NCBI RefSeq assembly: GCF_005403045.1
Contig: NZ_BJCL01000003.1
Coordinates: 372,001-436,000 of the forward strand
DNA: 64,000 nucleotides
Origin: Pseudaquabacterium pictum
GTDB lineage: Bacteria > Pseudomonadota > Gammaproteobacteria > Burkholderiales > Burkholderiaceae_C
Direction: 5' to 3'
Shown: piece after piece, positions 1 to 10,808 of the stretch
Position numbering within the stretch: position 1 is the stretch's first letter
Layout of the letters: the number at the start of each line of letters is the position of its first letter
Position numbers and translations under genes: made by a program
Notes under the pieces: model-generated
Database searches by the model: none
What the model was told of the DNA's origin: nothing
The model's input: the letters and a program-made list of their open reading frames with translations, nothing else

Positions 1-573
1 CGGCGGCAGCCCCTGGCGCAGCACCACCCGATTCGCCTGCGGCAGCCTGCAGCTTGCTGCCCAGGACACCTTCCAGCGCCTTCAGCTTGGGCTCGATCTG
101 CGGCCGGGTGTCGGCCACCAGCTTCTGGCCCAGGGACTGCTGCAGTTCCCCCGACATCTGCTGGTACTTCTTGCTCACCGGCGATTCCAGCCAGGTGACC
201 AGCACCTTCAGCTCGTCCTCGCTGAACTTCTCCTCCAGCGCGGTGCCGATGGTGGTCGGTGCGGTCTTCACAGCGCTGGCGCGCAGCACCGGGGCGATGT
301 CGTCGAAGAACTTCTTGACCTCGGCCTGCAACTCGGCCGCCAGGGCCTCGCGCTTCTCGGCCGGCACGCGGGCCACGGCCTGGCCGGCCACCTGCAGCAC
401 CTGGTTGGCGGTCTGGTTGGCCAGCGCATTGCCGATGCCCTCGATGCCGGCCTGCTGCAGGGTCAGCACCTTCTGCACCAGTTCCTTCTTGGCCGGGGAA
501 ACGGCGCCTTGCGCCATGGCGGCAGCCGCCACGGTGGAAAGCAGGGCGGTGCAGGCCAGGCGGGTGAAAAACG

Positions 574-577
<4 letters not shown>
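1..577 (-). CDS. DUF2059 family secreted protein, C-terminus cut by window edge
   Basis: The frame opens at 577 and runs off the left edge, so the C-terminus is missing. The protein starts with a typical Sec signal ([14 protein letters not shown], then an Ala-rich core ending near AMAQG). A helical region follows, including a [22 protein letters not shown] segment characteristic of DUF2059 proteins. Members are small periplasmic proteins of unknown function. Its ATG overlaps the gyrA stop (ATGA at 577-574), so it is probably translated with gyrA. The visible tail becomes Ala/Gly rich. The family call rests on the SEDEL...SPVSKK pattern; function is unknown. Confidence 0.75.
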
Positions 578-3234
<2,657 letters not shown>

Positions 3235-3414
3235 GCAGGTGCGGCGGGGCGGCGCCGTGGGGCAGGGGGTGCGGGCGCGGACCAGTCCGCGTGGCAGCCG
3301 GCGATTCTATGCGGCGCCCAGGTGTCGCAGCCATGCAACAACAGACCCGCCTCAACGCAGTTGGCGGCTGAAAATCAGGTTGGCAGAAGGCCCTATGGCA
3401 CAATGATTCATCGG

Positions 3415-3430
3415 TGGCAAACGCTTGCCA
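3415..3430. promoter_or_regulatory. Inverted repeat in the ompA upstream region
   Basis: TGGCAA and TTGCCA are separated by four bases in the gyrA-ompA divergent interval, about 80 bases before the ompA-family start. A TTGGCA hexamer lies at 3380-3385, but no good -10 follows at 16-18 bases. The repeat could be an operator or a leader-RNA stem. Only the symmetry is seen; the role is not known. Confidence 0.3.
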
Positions 3431-3509
3431 AACCGGGTGTTTGCCGGCTTTTCTTGCTTCCGATTTGGACATTACGCAGGCATCTGCGGCTTTCCTCGAG
3501 AGGAGAATC

Positions 3510-4217
3510 ATGAAGAAACTCAACAAGGTGGCGATGCTGTTTGCGTCTGCTGCACTCGCTGCTCCCATCGCTGCCCAGGCTGCAGCCCACAGTGGTGGCA
3601 TGCCCGCGTCGGTGGACAACTGGCGCGCCACCGACGGCACCGTCTGGAAGAACGGTTCCAACGAGCTGTGCTGGCGTGATGCCAACTGGACGCCGGCCAC
3701 GGCCGACAAGGCTTGCGATGGCGCCATCAAGCCGCCCGCACCCGCTCCGGCCCCGGCTCCGGCCCCTGCAGCCCGCCCGGCGCCCCCGCCGCCCCCGGTC
3801 GCCGCGCCTGCTCCGGCCCCGGCACCCGCTCCGGCCCCAGCTCCTGCCGCCCCGGTCAGCGAGAAGGTCACCTTCGCCGCCGATGCCTTCTTCGACTTCG
3901 ACAAGTCGGTGCTGAAGCCCGAAGCCAAGGCCAAGCTGGACGACCTGGTCGGCAAGACCTCGGCCATCGCGCTGGAAGTCATCATCGCCGTCGGCCACAC
4001 CGACTCGGCCGGTACCGATGCCTACAACCAGAAGCTGTCGGTCGCCCGTTCGGAAGCCGTCAAGGCGTACCTGACCAGCAAGGGCATCGAGAAGAACCGC
4101 GTGTACACCGAAGGCAAGGGCGAGAAGCAGCCCGTGGCCGACAACAAGACCGCCGAAGGCCGCGCGAAGAACCGCCGCGTGGAAATCGAAGTGGTTGGTA
4201 CCCGCGCCAAGAAGTGA
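3510..4217 (+). CDS. OmpA-family outer membrane protein with Pro/Ala-rich linker
   Basis: This is a 235-aa precursor. It has a Sec signal (MKKLNKVAMLF...AAQA), a short N-terminal region with an ELCWRDANWTPATA segment, a long Pro-Ala linker (about residues 75-115) and a C-terminal OmpA peptidoglycan-binding domain. The latter shows FFDFDKSVLKPEAKAKLD and the NRRVEIEV ending. Such proteins anchor the outer membrane to peptidoglycan. There is no eight-strand barrel, so it is the small OmpA form common in Burkholderiales. The start at 3510 is chosen because AGGAGA lies at 3501-3506 and the signal peptide begins there; upstream in-frame sequence is not signal-like. A strong hairpin terminator follows. 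Confidence 0.92.
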   Translation: MKKLNKVAMLFASAALAAPIAAQAAAHSGGMPASVDNWRATDGTVWKNGSNELCWRDANWTPATADKACDGAIKPPAPAPAPAPAPAARPAPPPPPVAAPAPAPAPAPAPAPAAPVSEKVTFAADAFFDFDKSVLKPEAKAKLDDLVGKTSAIALEVIIAVGHTDSAGTDAYNQKLSVARSEAVKAYLTSKGIEKNRVYTEGKGEKQPVADNKTAEGRAKNRRVEIEVVGTRAKK

Positions 4218-4271
4218 TCGCAGGCCTTCGGGCCTTGCCATTGCGCGCCGGCTGCCAGGCCGGTGTTGTGC

Positions 4272-4305
4272 CCAAACCCCGCCACGGCGGGGTTTGGCGT
4301 TTCTG
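4272..4305 (+). terminator. Rho-independent-like terminator after the ompA-family gene
   Basis: A perfect 12-base inverted repeat (CCAAACCCCGCC / GGCGGGGTTTGG, centre AC) spans 4272-4297. A short T-containing tail follows (CGTTTCT). It lies 55 bases after the ompA stop and 50 bases before ubiG, so it separates an abundantly expressed gene from the ubiG-gph pair. The tail is short, so termination may be partial. Confidence 0.7.
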
Positions 4306-4347
4306 GGCCGGCCTGTCGCAGTGCTGCCCAGCCGTTACGATGTCCGC

Positions 4348-5052
4348 ATGAACCTGAACGCCGACCCCCAGGAACTCGCCAAGTTTGGCGACCTGGCCCA
4401 CCAGTGGTGGGACACCGAGGGCGACTTCCGCCCGCTCCACCAGATCAACCCGCTGCGGCTGGACTGGATCGACCAGCAGGCGCGGCTGGCCGGCAAGCGC
4501 GTGCTGGATGTCGGCTGCGGTGGGGGCATCCTGTCGGAGTCGATGGCCCTGCGTGGTGCCGACGTGCTGGGCATCGATCTGTCGACCAAGCCCCTGCGGG
4601 TGGCGCAGCTGCATGCGCTGGAGGCCGGTGTCACCGCGCTGCGCTACCGCGAGGTCGCGGTGGAGGCCCTGGCGGACGAACTGCCGGGGAGCTTCGATGT
4701 CGTCACCTGCATGGAGATGCTGGAGCACGTGCCGCAACCGGCGTCGGCAGTGCAGGCCTGCGCACGCCTGGCCAAGCCTGGCGGCTGGGTGTTCTTCTCC
4801 ACCATCCACCGCAATGCCAAGGCGTGGCTGCAGGCCATCGTCGCGGCCGAGCACCTGCTCAAGCTGCTGCCGGTGGGCACGCACGAATACCAGCGCTTCA
4901 TCCGCCCGAGCGAACTGACCCGCTGGGCGCGGGAGGCCGGCCTGGCTGCCGGTGCCTTCAAGGGCCTGGGCTACAACCCGCTCACGCAGCGCTACAGCCT
5001 GACCGATGACATCTCGGTGAACTACATGCTGGCCTGCCGGGTGCCGGGATGA
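4348..5052 (+). CDS. ubiG: Ubiquinone biosynthesis O-methyltransferase
   Basis: UbiG performs the two SAM-dependent O-methylations of ubiquinone synthesis. The 234-aa length is typical. The SAM-binding motif is VLDVGCGGGILSESMA (about residues 52-67), with the acidic GIDLS loop after it. The N-terminal FGDLAHQWWDTEGDFRPLH and RFIRPSELTRWA segments are diagnostic of UbiG rather than other methyltransferases. The start at 4348 gives the standard MNLNADPQELAKFG N-terminus; the longer open frame upstream runs through the terminator. Its stop overlaps the gph start by four bases, indicating coupling. Confidence 0.96.
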   Translation: MNLNADPQELAKFGDLAHQWWDTEGDFRPLHQINPLRLDWIDQQARLAGKRVLDVGCGGGILSESMALRGADVLGIDLSTKPLRVAQLHALEAGVTALRYREVAVEALADELPGSFDVVTCMEMLEHVPQPASAVQACARLAKPGGWVFFSTIHRNAKAWLQAIVAAEHLLKLLPVGTHEYQRFIRPSELTRWAREAGLAAGAFKGLGYNPLTQRYSLTDDISVNYMLACRVPG

Positions 5053-5711
5053 CGGCGCGGCCTGTCCTGCTGTTCGACCTGGACGGCACCCTGATCGACA
5101 GTGCGCCCGACCTGGCCGGCGCGGCCAACGACCTGCGCGCTGCCCACGGTCTGCCGCCGCTGCCCCATGCAGACCTGCGTCCGATGGTGGGCGCAGGCGC
5201 CCGCGGCATGGTGGGCGTGGCCTTCGGCGTGGCGCCTGGCGATGCACGCTTCGACGGGCTGAAGGACGCGTTCCTGGCGCGCTACGCCGAACGGCTGCTG
5301 CACAGCACCCGGGTGTTCGACACGGTGCTGCCGGTGCTCGACACGCTGGACCGTGCTGGCCTGGGCTGGGGCATCGTGACCAACAAGGCGATGCGCTTCA
5401 CCGCGCCGCTGGTTGATGGCCTGGGCCTGGCACAACGGGCGCAGGTGGTGATCGCCGGCGACACCACGCCGCATGCCAAGCCGCATCCCGAGCCGCTGCT
5501 GGAGGCTGCGCGGCGCATCGGCGTGGCCCCCACGGCCTGTGCCTACATCGGCGACGACCACCGCGACATGCTGGCCGGCCGCGCCGCAGGCATGGCCACG
5601 CTGGCCGCAGCCTGGGGCTACCTGGGGCAAGGCGAGCCGATCGAGGCCTGGGGCGCCGATCATGTGCTGTCTGCACCGCATCAGCTCTTGCAATGGCTGG
5701 ATCTGGCCTAA
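5049..5711 (+). CDS. gph: Phosphoglycolate phosphatase (HAD family)
   Basis: This HAD-superfamily phosphatase removes phosphate from 2-phosphoglycolate, a by-product of DNA repair and of Rubisco oxygenation. The 220-aa protein shows all HAD motifs: FDLDGTLIDS (nucleophile Asp), the TNK threonine motif, Lys in HAKPHPEPLL and the IGDDHRDM acidic motif, plus the alpha-helical cap expected of subclass I. Its ATG overlaps the ubiG stop (ATGA). The ubiG-gph order is a familiar one in Burkholderiales. A related pyrophosphatase or sugar phosphatase activity cannot be excluded from sequence. The end of the gene holds a candidate ssrA promoter. Confidence 0.92.
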   Translation: MTARPVLLFDLDGTLIDSAPDLAGAANDLRAAHGLPPLPHADLRPMVGAGARGMVGVAFGVAPGDARFDGLKDAFLARYAERLLHSTRVFDTVLPVLDTLDRAGLGWGIVTNKAMRFTAPLVDGLGLAQRAQVVIAGDTTPHAKPHPEPLLEAARRIGVAPTACAYIGDDHRDMLAGRAAGMATLAAAWGYLGQGEPIEAWGADHVLSAPHQLLQWLDLA

Positions 5712-5714
5712 ACT
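5688..5714 (+). promoter_or_regulatory. Candidate sigma-70 promoter of ssrA, inside the gph 3' end
   Basis: TTGCAA (5688-5693) and TAAACT (5709-5714) are separated by 15 bases, ending 11 bases before the mature tmRNA 5' end, which would leave a short leader for RNase P. The spacing is shorter than ideal, so this is a candidate only. Confidence 0.4.
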
Positions 5715-5725
5715 GTCGAGTTCCA

Positions 5726-6108
5726 GGGGCCGACCTGGCTTCGACGTGGGTGCGGAGTCGGTTCAGGGCATGCCGAGCACCAGTTCGCTCGTAAAACCAC
5801 TGGAAACAAAGTAACTGCGAACGATACCTCGTACGCTCTCGCCGCTTAAAAACCGGTGAGCTTCGCAACGGTTGGCCGATGGGCCGGGCCGGAGGTGCCA
5901 AGCAATTGGCGCTGATGGCTGCGAAGTCATTCACATTGGCTGGTGCCCGGCTGCGTCATTCAGCCGGGAGCGAGACTCAAGTGACTGGTGGGCCGGGTAG
6001 CGTGCTGCTGCGCGACACGGCCCACGAGACTGAAATCAGACAGCTAAGCATGTAGAACTGGCCGGTGATGGCTTGCGGACGGGGGTTCGATTCCCCCCGG
6101 CTCCACCA
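5726..6108 (+). ncRNA. ssrA: Transfer-messenger RNA (tmRNA)
   Basis: tmRNA with SmpB rescues stalled ribosomes and tags the nascent chain for proteolysis. The 5' end GGGGCCGACCTGGCTTCGACG and the 3' end with a T-loop (GGTTCGATTCC) and CCA pair into the tRNA-like domain. The resume codon is GCG at 5817. The encoded tag is ANDTSYALAA followed by TAA at 5847, added after the tRNA-borne Ala. The ALAA end is the usual ClpXP/ClpAP signal. The length of 383 nt is normal for a one-piece tmRNA. No integrase or duplicated 3' end was seen downstream, so this common island attachment site looks empty here. Confidence 0.97.
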
Positions 6109-6139
6109 AGACAAGCCCCGCAAGGGGCAGCAGGACGAC

Positions 6140-6177
6140 AAGGCGCCGCGCTGGCAACAGCCCGGCGCCTTTGTTTT
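6140..6177 (+). terminator. Rho-independent terminator of ssrA
   Basis: AAGGCGCCG (6140-6148) pairs with CGGCGCCTT (6163-6171). An inner GCTG/CAGC stem carries a GCAA loop, and the structure is followed by a T-rich tail (TTTGTTTT, 6170-6177). It is 31 bases beyond the tmRNA CCA end. A smaller GCCCC-GCAA-GGGGC hairpin at 6115-6128 lies in the trailer between them. Confidence 0.85.
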
Positions 6178-6229
6178 GCGCGCTCTGCGCGTGGCTCAAG
6201 TCGGCCGATGCGCCGCCGATAGACCGGCC

Positions 6230-6622
6230 ATGCGACATCTGCCGAGACATGGTCTGCCGGGTCAGCCGCCCGCGGCAGATTCCTGGGATGCGGTGCGGCG
6301 CCCGCCCCGCCACTCCGACGAGGCGCTCACCGGCACCGCCCGGGCCTGGCTGCGCAAGCTGCCCTCCGGCCGCCGGCCGCAGCAGCTGTGCATGCAGTTC
6401 CCGCGCCTGGCCAACCTGATCGCCTGGCACTGGTCCGACCCGGTGCAGGCGCATGAGTTGCTCGACGACCTGCTGACCGACCGCCGCGGCGGCCGCGCCG
6501 GGTTCCCGCCTGCAGTGGTGCAGGAACTGCGCCGCCTGCGCGACTACAACCACCGCATCGGCGAGGCCGAGCAGCCACCCGGCTACCTGGATCTGCTGCG
6601 CCGCATCTGGCCGCGGCACTGA
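6230..6622 (+). CDS. Small conserved-looking protein of unknown function
   Basis: This is a 130-aa reading frame between the ssrA terminator and the GspE-type ATPase gene. The second half looks like real coding sequence: it is helical with evenly spaced leucines (LCMQFPRLANLIAWHW, then HELLDDLLTDRRGGR and VVQELRRLRDYNHR). The first 30 residues are low in information. No signal peptide, membrane segment or known motif was recognised. The open frame extends upstream into ssrA, but a start before 6178 would lie in the terminator, so ATG at 6230 is chosen; a later start is possible. Position suggests transcription toward the ATPase gene (99 bp gap). Confidence 0.55.
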   Translation: MRHLPRHGLPGQPPAADSWDAVRRPPRHSDEALTGTARAWLRKLPSGRRPQQLCMQFPRLANLIAWHWSDPVQAHELLDDLLTDRRGGRAGFPPAVVQELRRLRDYNHRIGEAEQPPGYLDLLRRIWPRH

Positions 6623-6721
6623 GGTGGCGTCGTCACCTGCCGGTTCTCGCCCGACCAGCGACGGCCTTGCGGGGCTAACATGGGTTGGCGGCCTGCCTGG
6701 CCGCCTGCCCCGGGCTCCTGC

Positions 6722-8572
6722 ATGACGTCCATCGCCCCCCGCCAGCGGCCACCGGCCGCACCCGTGTCTGCTGCCGCTCCGGCTGCCCCCAGGCTGGACG
6801 CCGCGCGTCCCCGCGGCCGCCTGGACTGGCACCAGCTGCTGGGCTGGTTGCGCGACGATGGCCTGGTCAGCGACGACGATGCTCAGCGCGTGATCCGCCG
6901 CTTCGGCGGCGGTGCCAGCAGCCTGCATGCGCTGGTGCGCCTGGGCGGTGCCGGGCTGCAGCACCAGGGCCGCAGCCTCGATTGCGAGGCGCTGACCGAG
7001 TGGCTGGCCCAGCGGGTGCAGCTGCCCTACCTGCGCATCGACCCGCTGAAGGTGGATGTGGGCCGCGTGGCCGAGGTGATGAGCCTGCAGTACGCCGAGA
7101 TGCGCAAGGTGCTGCCGGTCAGCGTGGCGGCCGATGCGGTGACGGTGGCCACCAGCGAGCCCTTCGACACCGGCTGGGTCAGCGAGATCGAGTCGCACAG
7201 CCGCCGCCGGGTCAAGCTGGTGATCGCCAACCCCGAGGACGTGGCCCGCTACACCAGCGAGTTCTACAACCTGGCCCGCTCGGTGCGCAATGCGCAGAAG
7301 AGCGGCGAGACCGCAGCCACCGCCAGCTTCGAGCAACTGGTGGAGCTGGGCAAGGCCAACAAGCAGCTCGATGCCAACGACCAGGGCGTGGTGCAGGTGG
7401 TCGACTGGCTGTGGCAGTACGCCTTCGACCAGCGCGCCTCCGACATCCACCTGGAGCCGCGCCGCGAGATGGGCGCCATCCGCTTCCGCATCGACGGCGT
7501 GCTGCACACCGTCTACCAGGTGCCGCTGACGGTGATGAATGCGATGACCGCACGCATCAAGCTGCTGGGCCGCATGGACGTGGTGGAACGTCGCCGCCCG
7601 CAGGACGGTCGCATCAAGACCAAGCGTCCCGACACGGCCGAAGGCGCTGGCGACGAGGTCGAGATGCGCCTGTCGACCCTGCCCACCGCCTTCGGCGAGA
7701 AGATGGTGATGCGGGTGTTCGACCCGGAGACGGTGGTCAAGAGCGTCGAGGCACTGGGCTTCTCGGCGCATGACGGCGAGCGCTGGGCGCAGCTGATCGG
7801 CCAGGCCCACGGCATCATCCTGGTCACCGGTCCCACCGGCAGCGGCAAGACCACCACGCTGTACTCCACGCTCAAGAGCCTGGCCACCGATGCGGTGAAC
7901 GTCTGCACCGTGGAAGACCCGATCGAGATGATCGAGCCTGCCTTCAACCAGACCCAGGTGCAGGCCGCGCTGGACATGGGCTTTGCCGAGGGCCTGCGGG
8001 CGCTGATGCGGCAGGACCCGGACATCATCATGGTCGGTGAGATCCGCGACCTGGCCACCGCCGAGATGGCGATCCAGGCTGCGCTGACCGGCCACCTGGT
8101 CTTCAGCACCCTGCACACCAACGATGCCGCCTCGGCCATCACCCGGTTGATCGACCTGGGCGTGCCGCCGTACCTGATCTCGGCCACGGTGATCGGCGTG
8201 CTGGCGCAGCGCCTGGCGCGCACGCTGTGCCCGGCCTGCAAGGCACGCGACGAGACCACCACCCGCGAGACCCTGGATGCCCTGGCCCAGCCCTGGCGCC
8301 TTGCCGGCGGCGTGCGGCCCTACAAGCCGGTGGGCTGCCTGGCCTGCCGGCAGACCGGCTACCGCGGCCGCGTGGGCCTGTACGAGCTGCTCGTGCTGGG
8401 CGACGAGGCGCGCCGCGCGGTGCACCCGGCCCATGACATGGCCGCGCTGCGCCGGCATGCGGTGAAGGACGGCATGCGGCCGCTTCGCCTGGCCGGCATG
8501 ATGAAGGTGGCCGAGGGCCAGACCACGGTCGACGAGGTGCTGCGGGCCACGCCCGCGTGGTCCGAATCCTGA
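6722..8572 (+). CDS. GspE/PilB-family secretion or pilus assembly ATPase
   Basis: This hexameric cytoplasmic ATPase type drives pseudopilus or type IV pilus assembly. The 616-aa protein has an N-terminal GspE-N/MshE-like region (about residues 20-190) and a C-terminal motor domain. The motor shows Walker A GPTGSGKTTT, an Asp box (VEDPIE), Walker B (DPDIIMVGEIRD), the His box (TGHLVFSTLHTNDA) and the zinc tetracysteine motif (CPACKA ... CLACRQTGYRGR). All catalytic elements look intact. No other secretion or pilus genes are within view, so whether it serves type II secretion or pili is unknown; an orphan or distributed-operon ATPase is likely. The start at 6722 (MTSIAPRQRPP) gives a sensible N-terminus; a longer upstream frame adds 14 unlikely residues. 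Confidence 0.9.
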   Translation: MTSIAPRQRPPAAPVSAAAPAAPRLDAARPRGRLDWHQLLGWLRDDGLVSDDDAQRVIRRFGGGASSLHALVRLGGAGLQHQGRSLDCEALTEWLAQRVQLPYLRIDPLKVDVGRVAEVMSLQYAEMRKVLPVSVAADAVTVATSEPFDTGWVSEIESHSRRRVKLVIANPEDVARYTSEFYNLARSVRNAQKSGETAATASFEQLVELGKANKQLDANDQGVVQVVDWLWQYAFDQRASDIHLEPRREMGAIRFRIDGVLHTVYQVPLTVMNAMTARIKLLGRMDVVERRRPQDGRIKTKRPDTAEGAGDEVEMRLSTLPTAFGEKMVMRVFDPETVVKSVEALGFSAHDGERWAQLIGQAHGIILVTGPTGSGKTTTLYSTLKSLATDAVNVCTVEDPIEMIEPAFNQTQVQAALDMGFAEGLRALMRQDPDIIMVGEIRDLATAEMAIQAALTGHLVFSTLHTNDAASAITRLIDLGVPPYLISATVIGVLAQRLARTLCPACKARDETTTRETLDALAQPWRLAGGVRPYKPVGCLACRQTGYRGRVGLYELLVLGDEARRAVHPAHDMAALRRHAVKDGMRPLRLAGMMKVAEGQTTVDEVLRATPAWSES

Positions 8573-8735
8573 GGCCCGTGCACCGAGGTCGCGCGGGGTG
8601 CGCGGCCGGCCTGTCCCGGCAGCGACACCCCCGGGTGCATGGGGCCCGGGCTTACGTGGAAACCACACCGGCCCCATGGGGGGGCCTCCCTAGAATCCGG
8701 CACAACTGAAACGCCGTCTCGAGGAGAACTCCCCC

Positions 8736-9200
8736 ATGAAAATCAAGAGCCAGAGAGACTTCTGGTCAGGGTTGATGTTTGTGGCGATCGGCCTGGGCTT
8801 TGCCTGGGGTGCCACCAACTACAGCTTCGGCTCGTCGGCCCGCCCCGGCCCGGCCTATTTCCCCTTCGGCCTGGGCATCCTGCTGGCCATCATGGGCGCC
8901 CTGGTGTGGTTCGCCTCGATCACTGTCGAAACCGAAGATGGCGACCGCATCGGCGCCATCGCCTGGAAGCCGCTGATCATCATCACCGGCTCGGTGGTGA
9001 TGTTCGGCTTCATCCTGCCCAAGCTGGGCATGATCCTGTCGCTGCCGTTGCTGATCATCATCTCGGCCCTGGCCGGCGACGAATGGCACTGGAAGGACTC
9101 GGTGATCAGCGTGGTCGTGCTGACCCTGGGCTCGTGGCTCATCTTCATCAAGGGGCTCAGTCTGGTCATCCCCTTGTGGCCGTCGTTCATCACCGGTTGA
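8736..9200 (+). CDS. tctB: Tripartite tricarboxylate transporter small membrane subunit TctB
   Basis: TctB is the small membrane subunit of the tripartite tricarboxylate (TTT) transporters, solute-binding-protein dependent secondary carriers. The 154-aa protein has four hydrophobic helices. The first follows a short MKIKSQRDFWSGL leader, and it carries the SSARPGPAYFPFGLGILLAIMG signature typical of TctB. GAGGAGAA lies about 11 bases before the ATG. It is 10 bp upstream of tctA, so the two are an operon. The usual tctC receptor gene is not next to it. The substrate (citrate, tartrate, terephthalate or another acid) cannot be read from this subunit. Confidence 0.9.
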   Translation: MKIKSQRDFWSGLMFVAIGLGFAWGATNYSFGSSARPGPAYFPFGLGILLAIMGALVWFASITVETEDGDRIGAIAWKPLIIITGSVVMFGFILPKLGMILSLPLLIIISALAGDEWHWKDSVISVVVLTLGSWLIFIKGLSLVIPLWPSFITG

Positions 9201-9210
9201 GGAGCCGATC

Positions 9211-10722
9211 ATGGAACTCTTGAACAACCTGGTGCTGGGCTTCGGCGTGGCCTTCACGCTGACCAACCTGCTGTACGCCTTCGGCGGTGCGGTGCTCGGC
9301 ACCCTGATCGGCGTGTTGCCGGGCCTGGGGCCGGTGGCCACCATCGCGATGCTGCTGCCCAGCATCTACGCGCTGGACGCCACGCCGGCGCTGATCATGC
9401 TGGCCGGCATCTACTACGGCGCGCAGTACGGTGGCTCGACCACCGCCATCCTGATCAACGTGCCGGGTGAATCCAGCTCGGTGGTGACGGCCATCGACGG
9501 CTACCAGATGGCCAGAAAAGGCCGGGCAGGGGCCGCGCTCGCTGCTGCGGGCCTGGGCTCGTTCTTCGCTGGCTGCGTCGGCACCATCATCATCGCGGCC
9601 TTCGCGCCGCCGCTGACCGAAGTGGCCTTCAAGTTCGGCCCGGCCGAATACTTCAGCCTGATGGTGCTGGGCCTGATCGGCGCGGTGGTGCTGGCCTCGG
9701 GCTCGCTGGTCAAGGCGATCGCGATGATCATCCTGGGCCTGCTGCTTGGCCAGATCAACACCGACGTGATCTCCGGCGTGCCGCGCTTCTCGTTCGACAT
9801 CCCCGAGCTGACCGACGGCATCGGCTTCGTGGCCATCGCGATGGGCGTGTTCGGCTTTGGCGAAATCATCTCCAACCTGGGCCGCCCGGCCGAGTCGCGC
9901 GAGGTGTTCACCAAGAACGTGACCGGTCTGTGGCCCAACGCGCAGGACTTCAAGGATGCCGCGCCCGCCGTGCTGCGCGGCACCGCGCTGGGCTCGCTGC
10001 TGGGCATCCTGCCCGGCGGTGGTGCACTGCTGGCCTCGTTCGCGGCCTATACGCTCGAGAAGAAGATGCGCGGTCGCCCCGACCAGGTGCCCTTCGGCCA
10101 GGGCAACATCCGCGGCGTGGCCGGCCCCGAGGCTGCCAACAACGCCGGCGCGCAGACCAGCTTCATCCCGATGCTGACGCTGGGCATCCCGCCGAACGCG
10201 GTGATGGCGCTGATGGTGGGCGCCATGACGATCAAGGGCATCCAGCCCGGCCCGCAGGTGATGACCAGCAACCCCGAACTGTTCTGGGGCCTGATCGCGT
10301 CGATGTGGGTCGGCAACCTGATGCTGGTGATCCTGAACCTGCCGCTGATCGGCATCTGGATCAAGCTGCTGACCGTGCCCTACCGCTTCCTGTTCCCGGC
10401 CATCGTCACCTTCTGCTGCATCGGCAGCTACACGCTGAACAACAACCCGTTCGACGTGTACATGACGGCCATCTTCGCGGTCGTGGGCTATGCCTTCTAC
10501 AAGCTGGGCTGCGAGCCGGCGCCGCTGCTGCTGGGCTTCATCCTGGGCCCGATGATGGAGGAGAACCTGCGCCGCGCGCTGCTGCTGTCGCGCGGCGACT
10601 GGACCACCTTCGCCACCCGGCCGTTGTCGGCAGCGCTGCTGGCAGCTGCGCTGCTGATGGTGGTGGTGGTCATGCTGCCCTCGATCAAGGCCAAGCGCCG
10701 GGAAGCCTTCGTCGACGACTGA
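9211..10722 (+). CDS. tctA: Tripartite tricarboxylate transporter large membrane subunit TctA
   Basis: TctA is the transport channel subunit of TTT systems. The 503-aa protein has about 11-12 hydrophobic segments and family hallmarks: GVLPGLGPVATIAMLLP near residue 32, GGSTTAILINVPGE near residue 72, and the internal repeat LGILPGGGALLASFAAY near residue 265, plus TLGIPPNAVMALMVGA. A good RBS (TTGAGGAG) precedes the ATG. It is directly downstream of tctB. A hairpin terminator follows the stop. The substrate depends on the missing receptor; other Bug receptors in the genome, including the partial one at the right end of this window, could supply it. Confidence 0.93.
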   Translation: MELLNNLVLGFGVAFTLTNLLYAFGGAVLGTLIGVLPGLGPVATIAMLLPSIYALDATPALIMLAGIYYGAQYGGSTTAILINVPGESSSVVTAIDGYQMARKGRAGAALAAAGLGSFFAGCVGTIIIAAFAPPLTEVAFKFGPAEYFSLMVLGLIGAVVLASGSLVKAIAMIILGLLLGQINTDVISGVPRFSFDIPELTDGIGFVAIAMGVFGFGEIISNLGRPAESREVFTKNVTGLWPNAQDFKDAAPAVLRGTALGSLLGILPGGGALLASFAAYTLEKKMRGRPDQVPFGQGNIRGVAGPEAANNAGAQTSFIPMLTLGIPPNAVMALMVGAMTIKGIQPGPQVMTSNPELFWGLIASMWVGNLMLVILNLPLIGIWIKLLTVPYRFLFPAIVTFCCIGSYTLNNNPFDVYMTAIFAVVGYAFYKLGCEPAPLLLGFILGPMMEENLRRALLLSRGDWTTFATRPLSAALLAAALLMVVVVMLPSIKAKRREAFVDD

Positions 10723-10746
10723 CGCCGGCGTTGCACTTGTCTGTCT

Positions 10747-10775
10747 GACGGCCCCGCAAGGGGCCGTCGGCACTT
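10747..10775. terminator. Hairpin terminator between tctA and the convergent kinase gene
   Basis: GACGGCCCC (10747-10755) and GGGGCCGTC (10760-10768) form a perfect 9-bp stem with a GCAA loop. It sits between two convergent genes and can serve both strands. No long T-tract follows on either side, so efficiency is uncertain. Confidence 0.65.
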
Positions 10776-10808
10776 CTGCTCGGCGCGTTCGGCGTGCCGC
10801 CCGGTGGA

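Noticed and set aside
3721-3860. Tandem GCTCCGGCCCCG-like repeat
   Set aside because: It is the coding sequence of the Pro-Ala linker of the OmpA-family protein, not a separate repeat element.
5726-6108. Possible genomic island attached to the 3' end of ssrA
   Set aside because: No integrase gene or repeated copy of the tmRNA end was found; genes downstream look like ordinary chromosome.
6044-8677. 877-residue minus-strand frame opposite the GspE-type ATPase
   Set aside because: Antisense shadow extending into tmRNA; His/Gly/Gln-rich composition.
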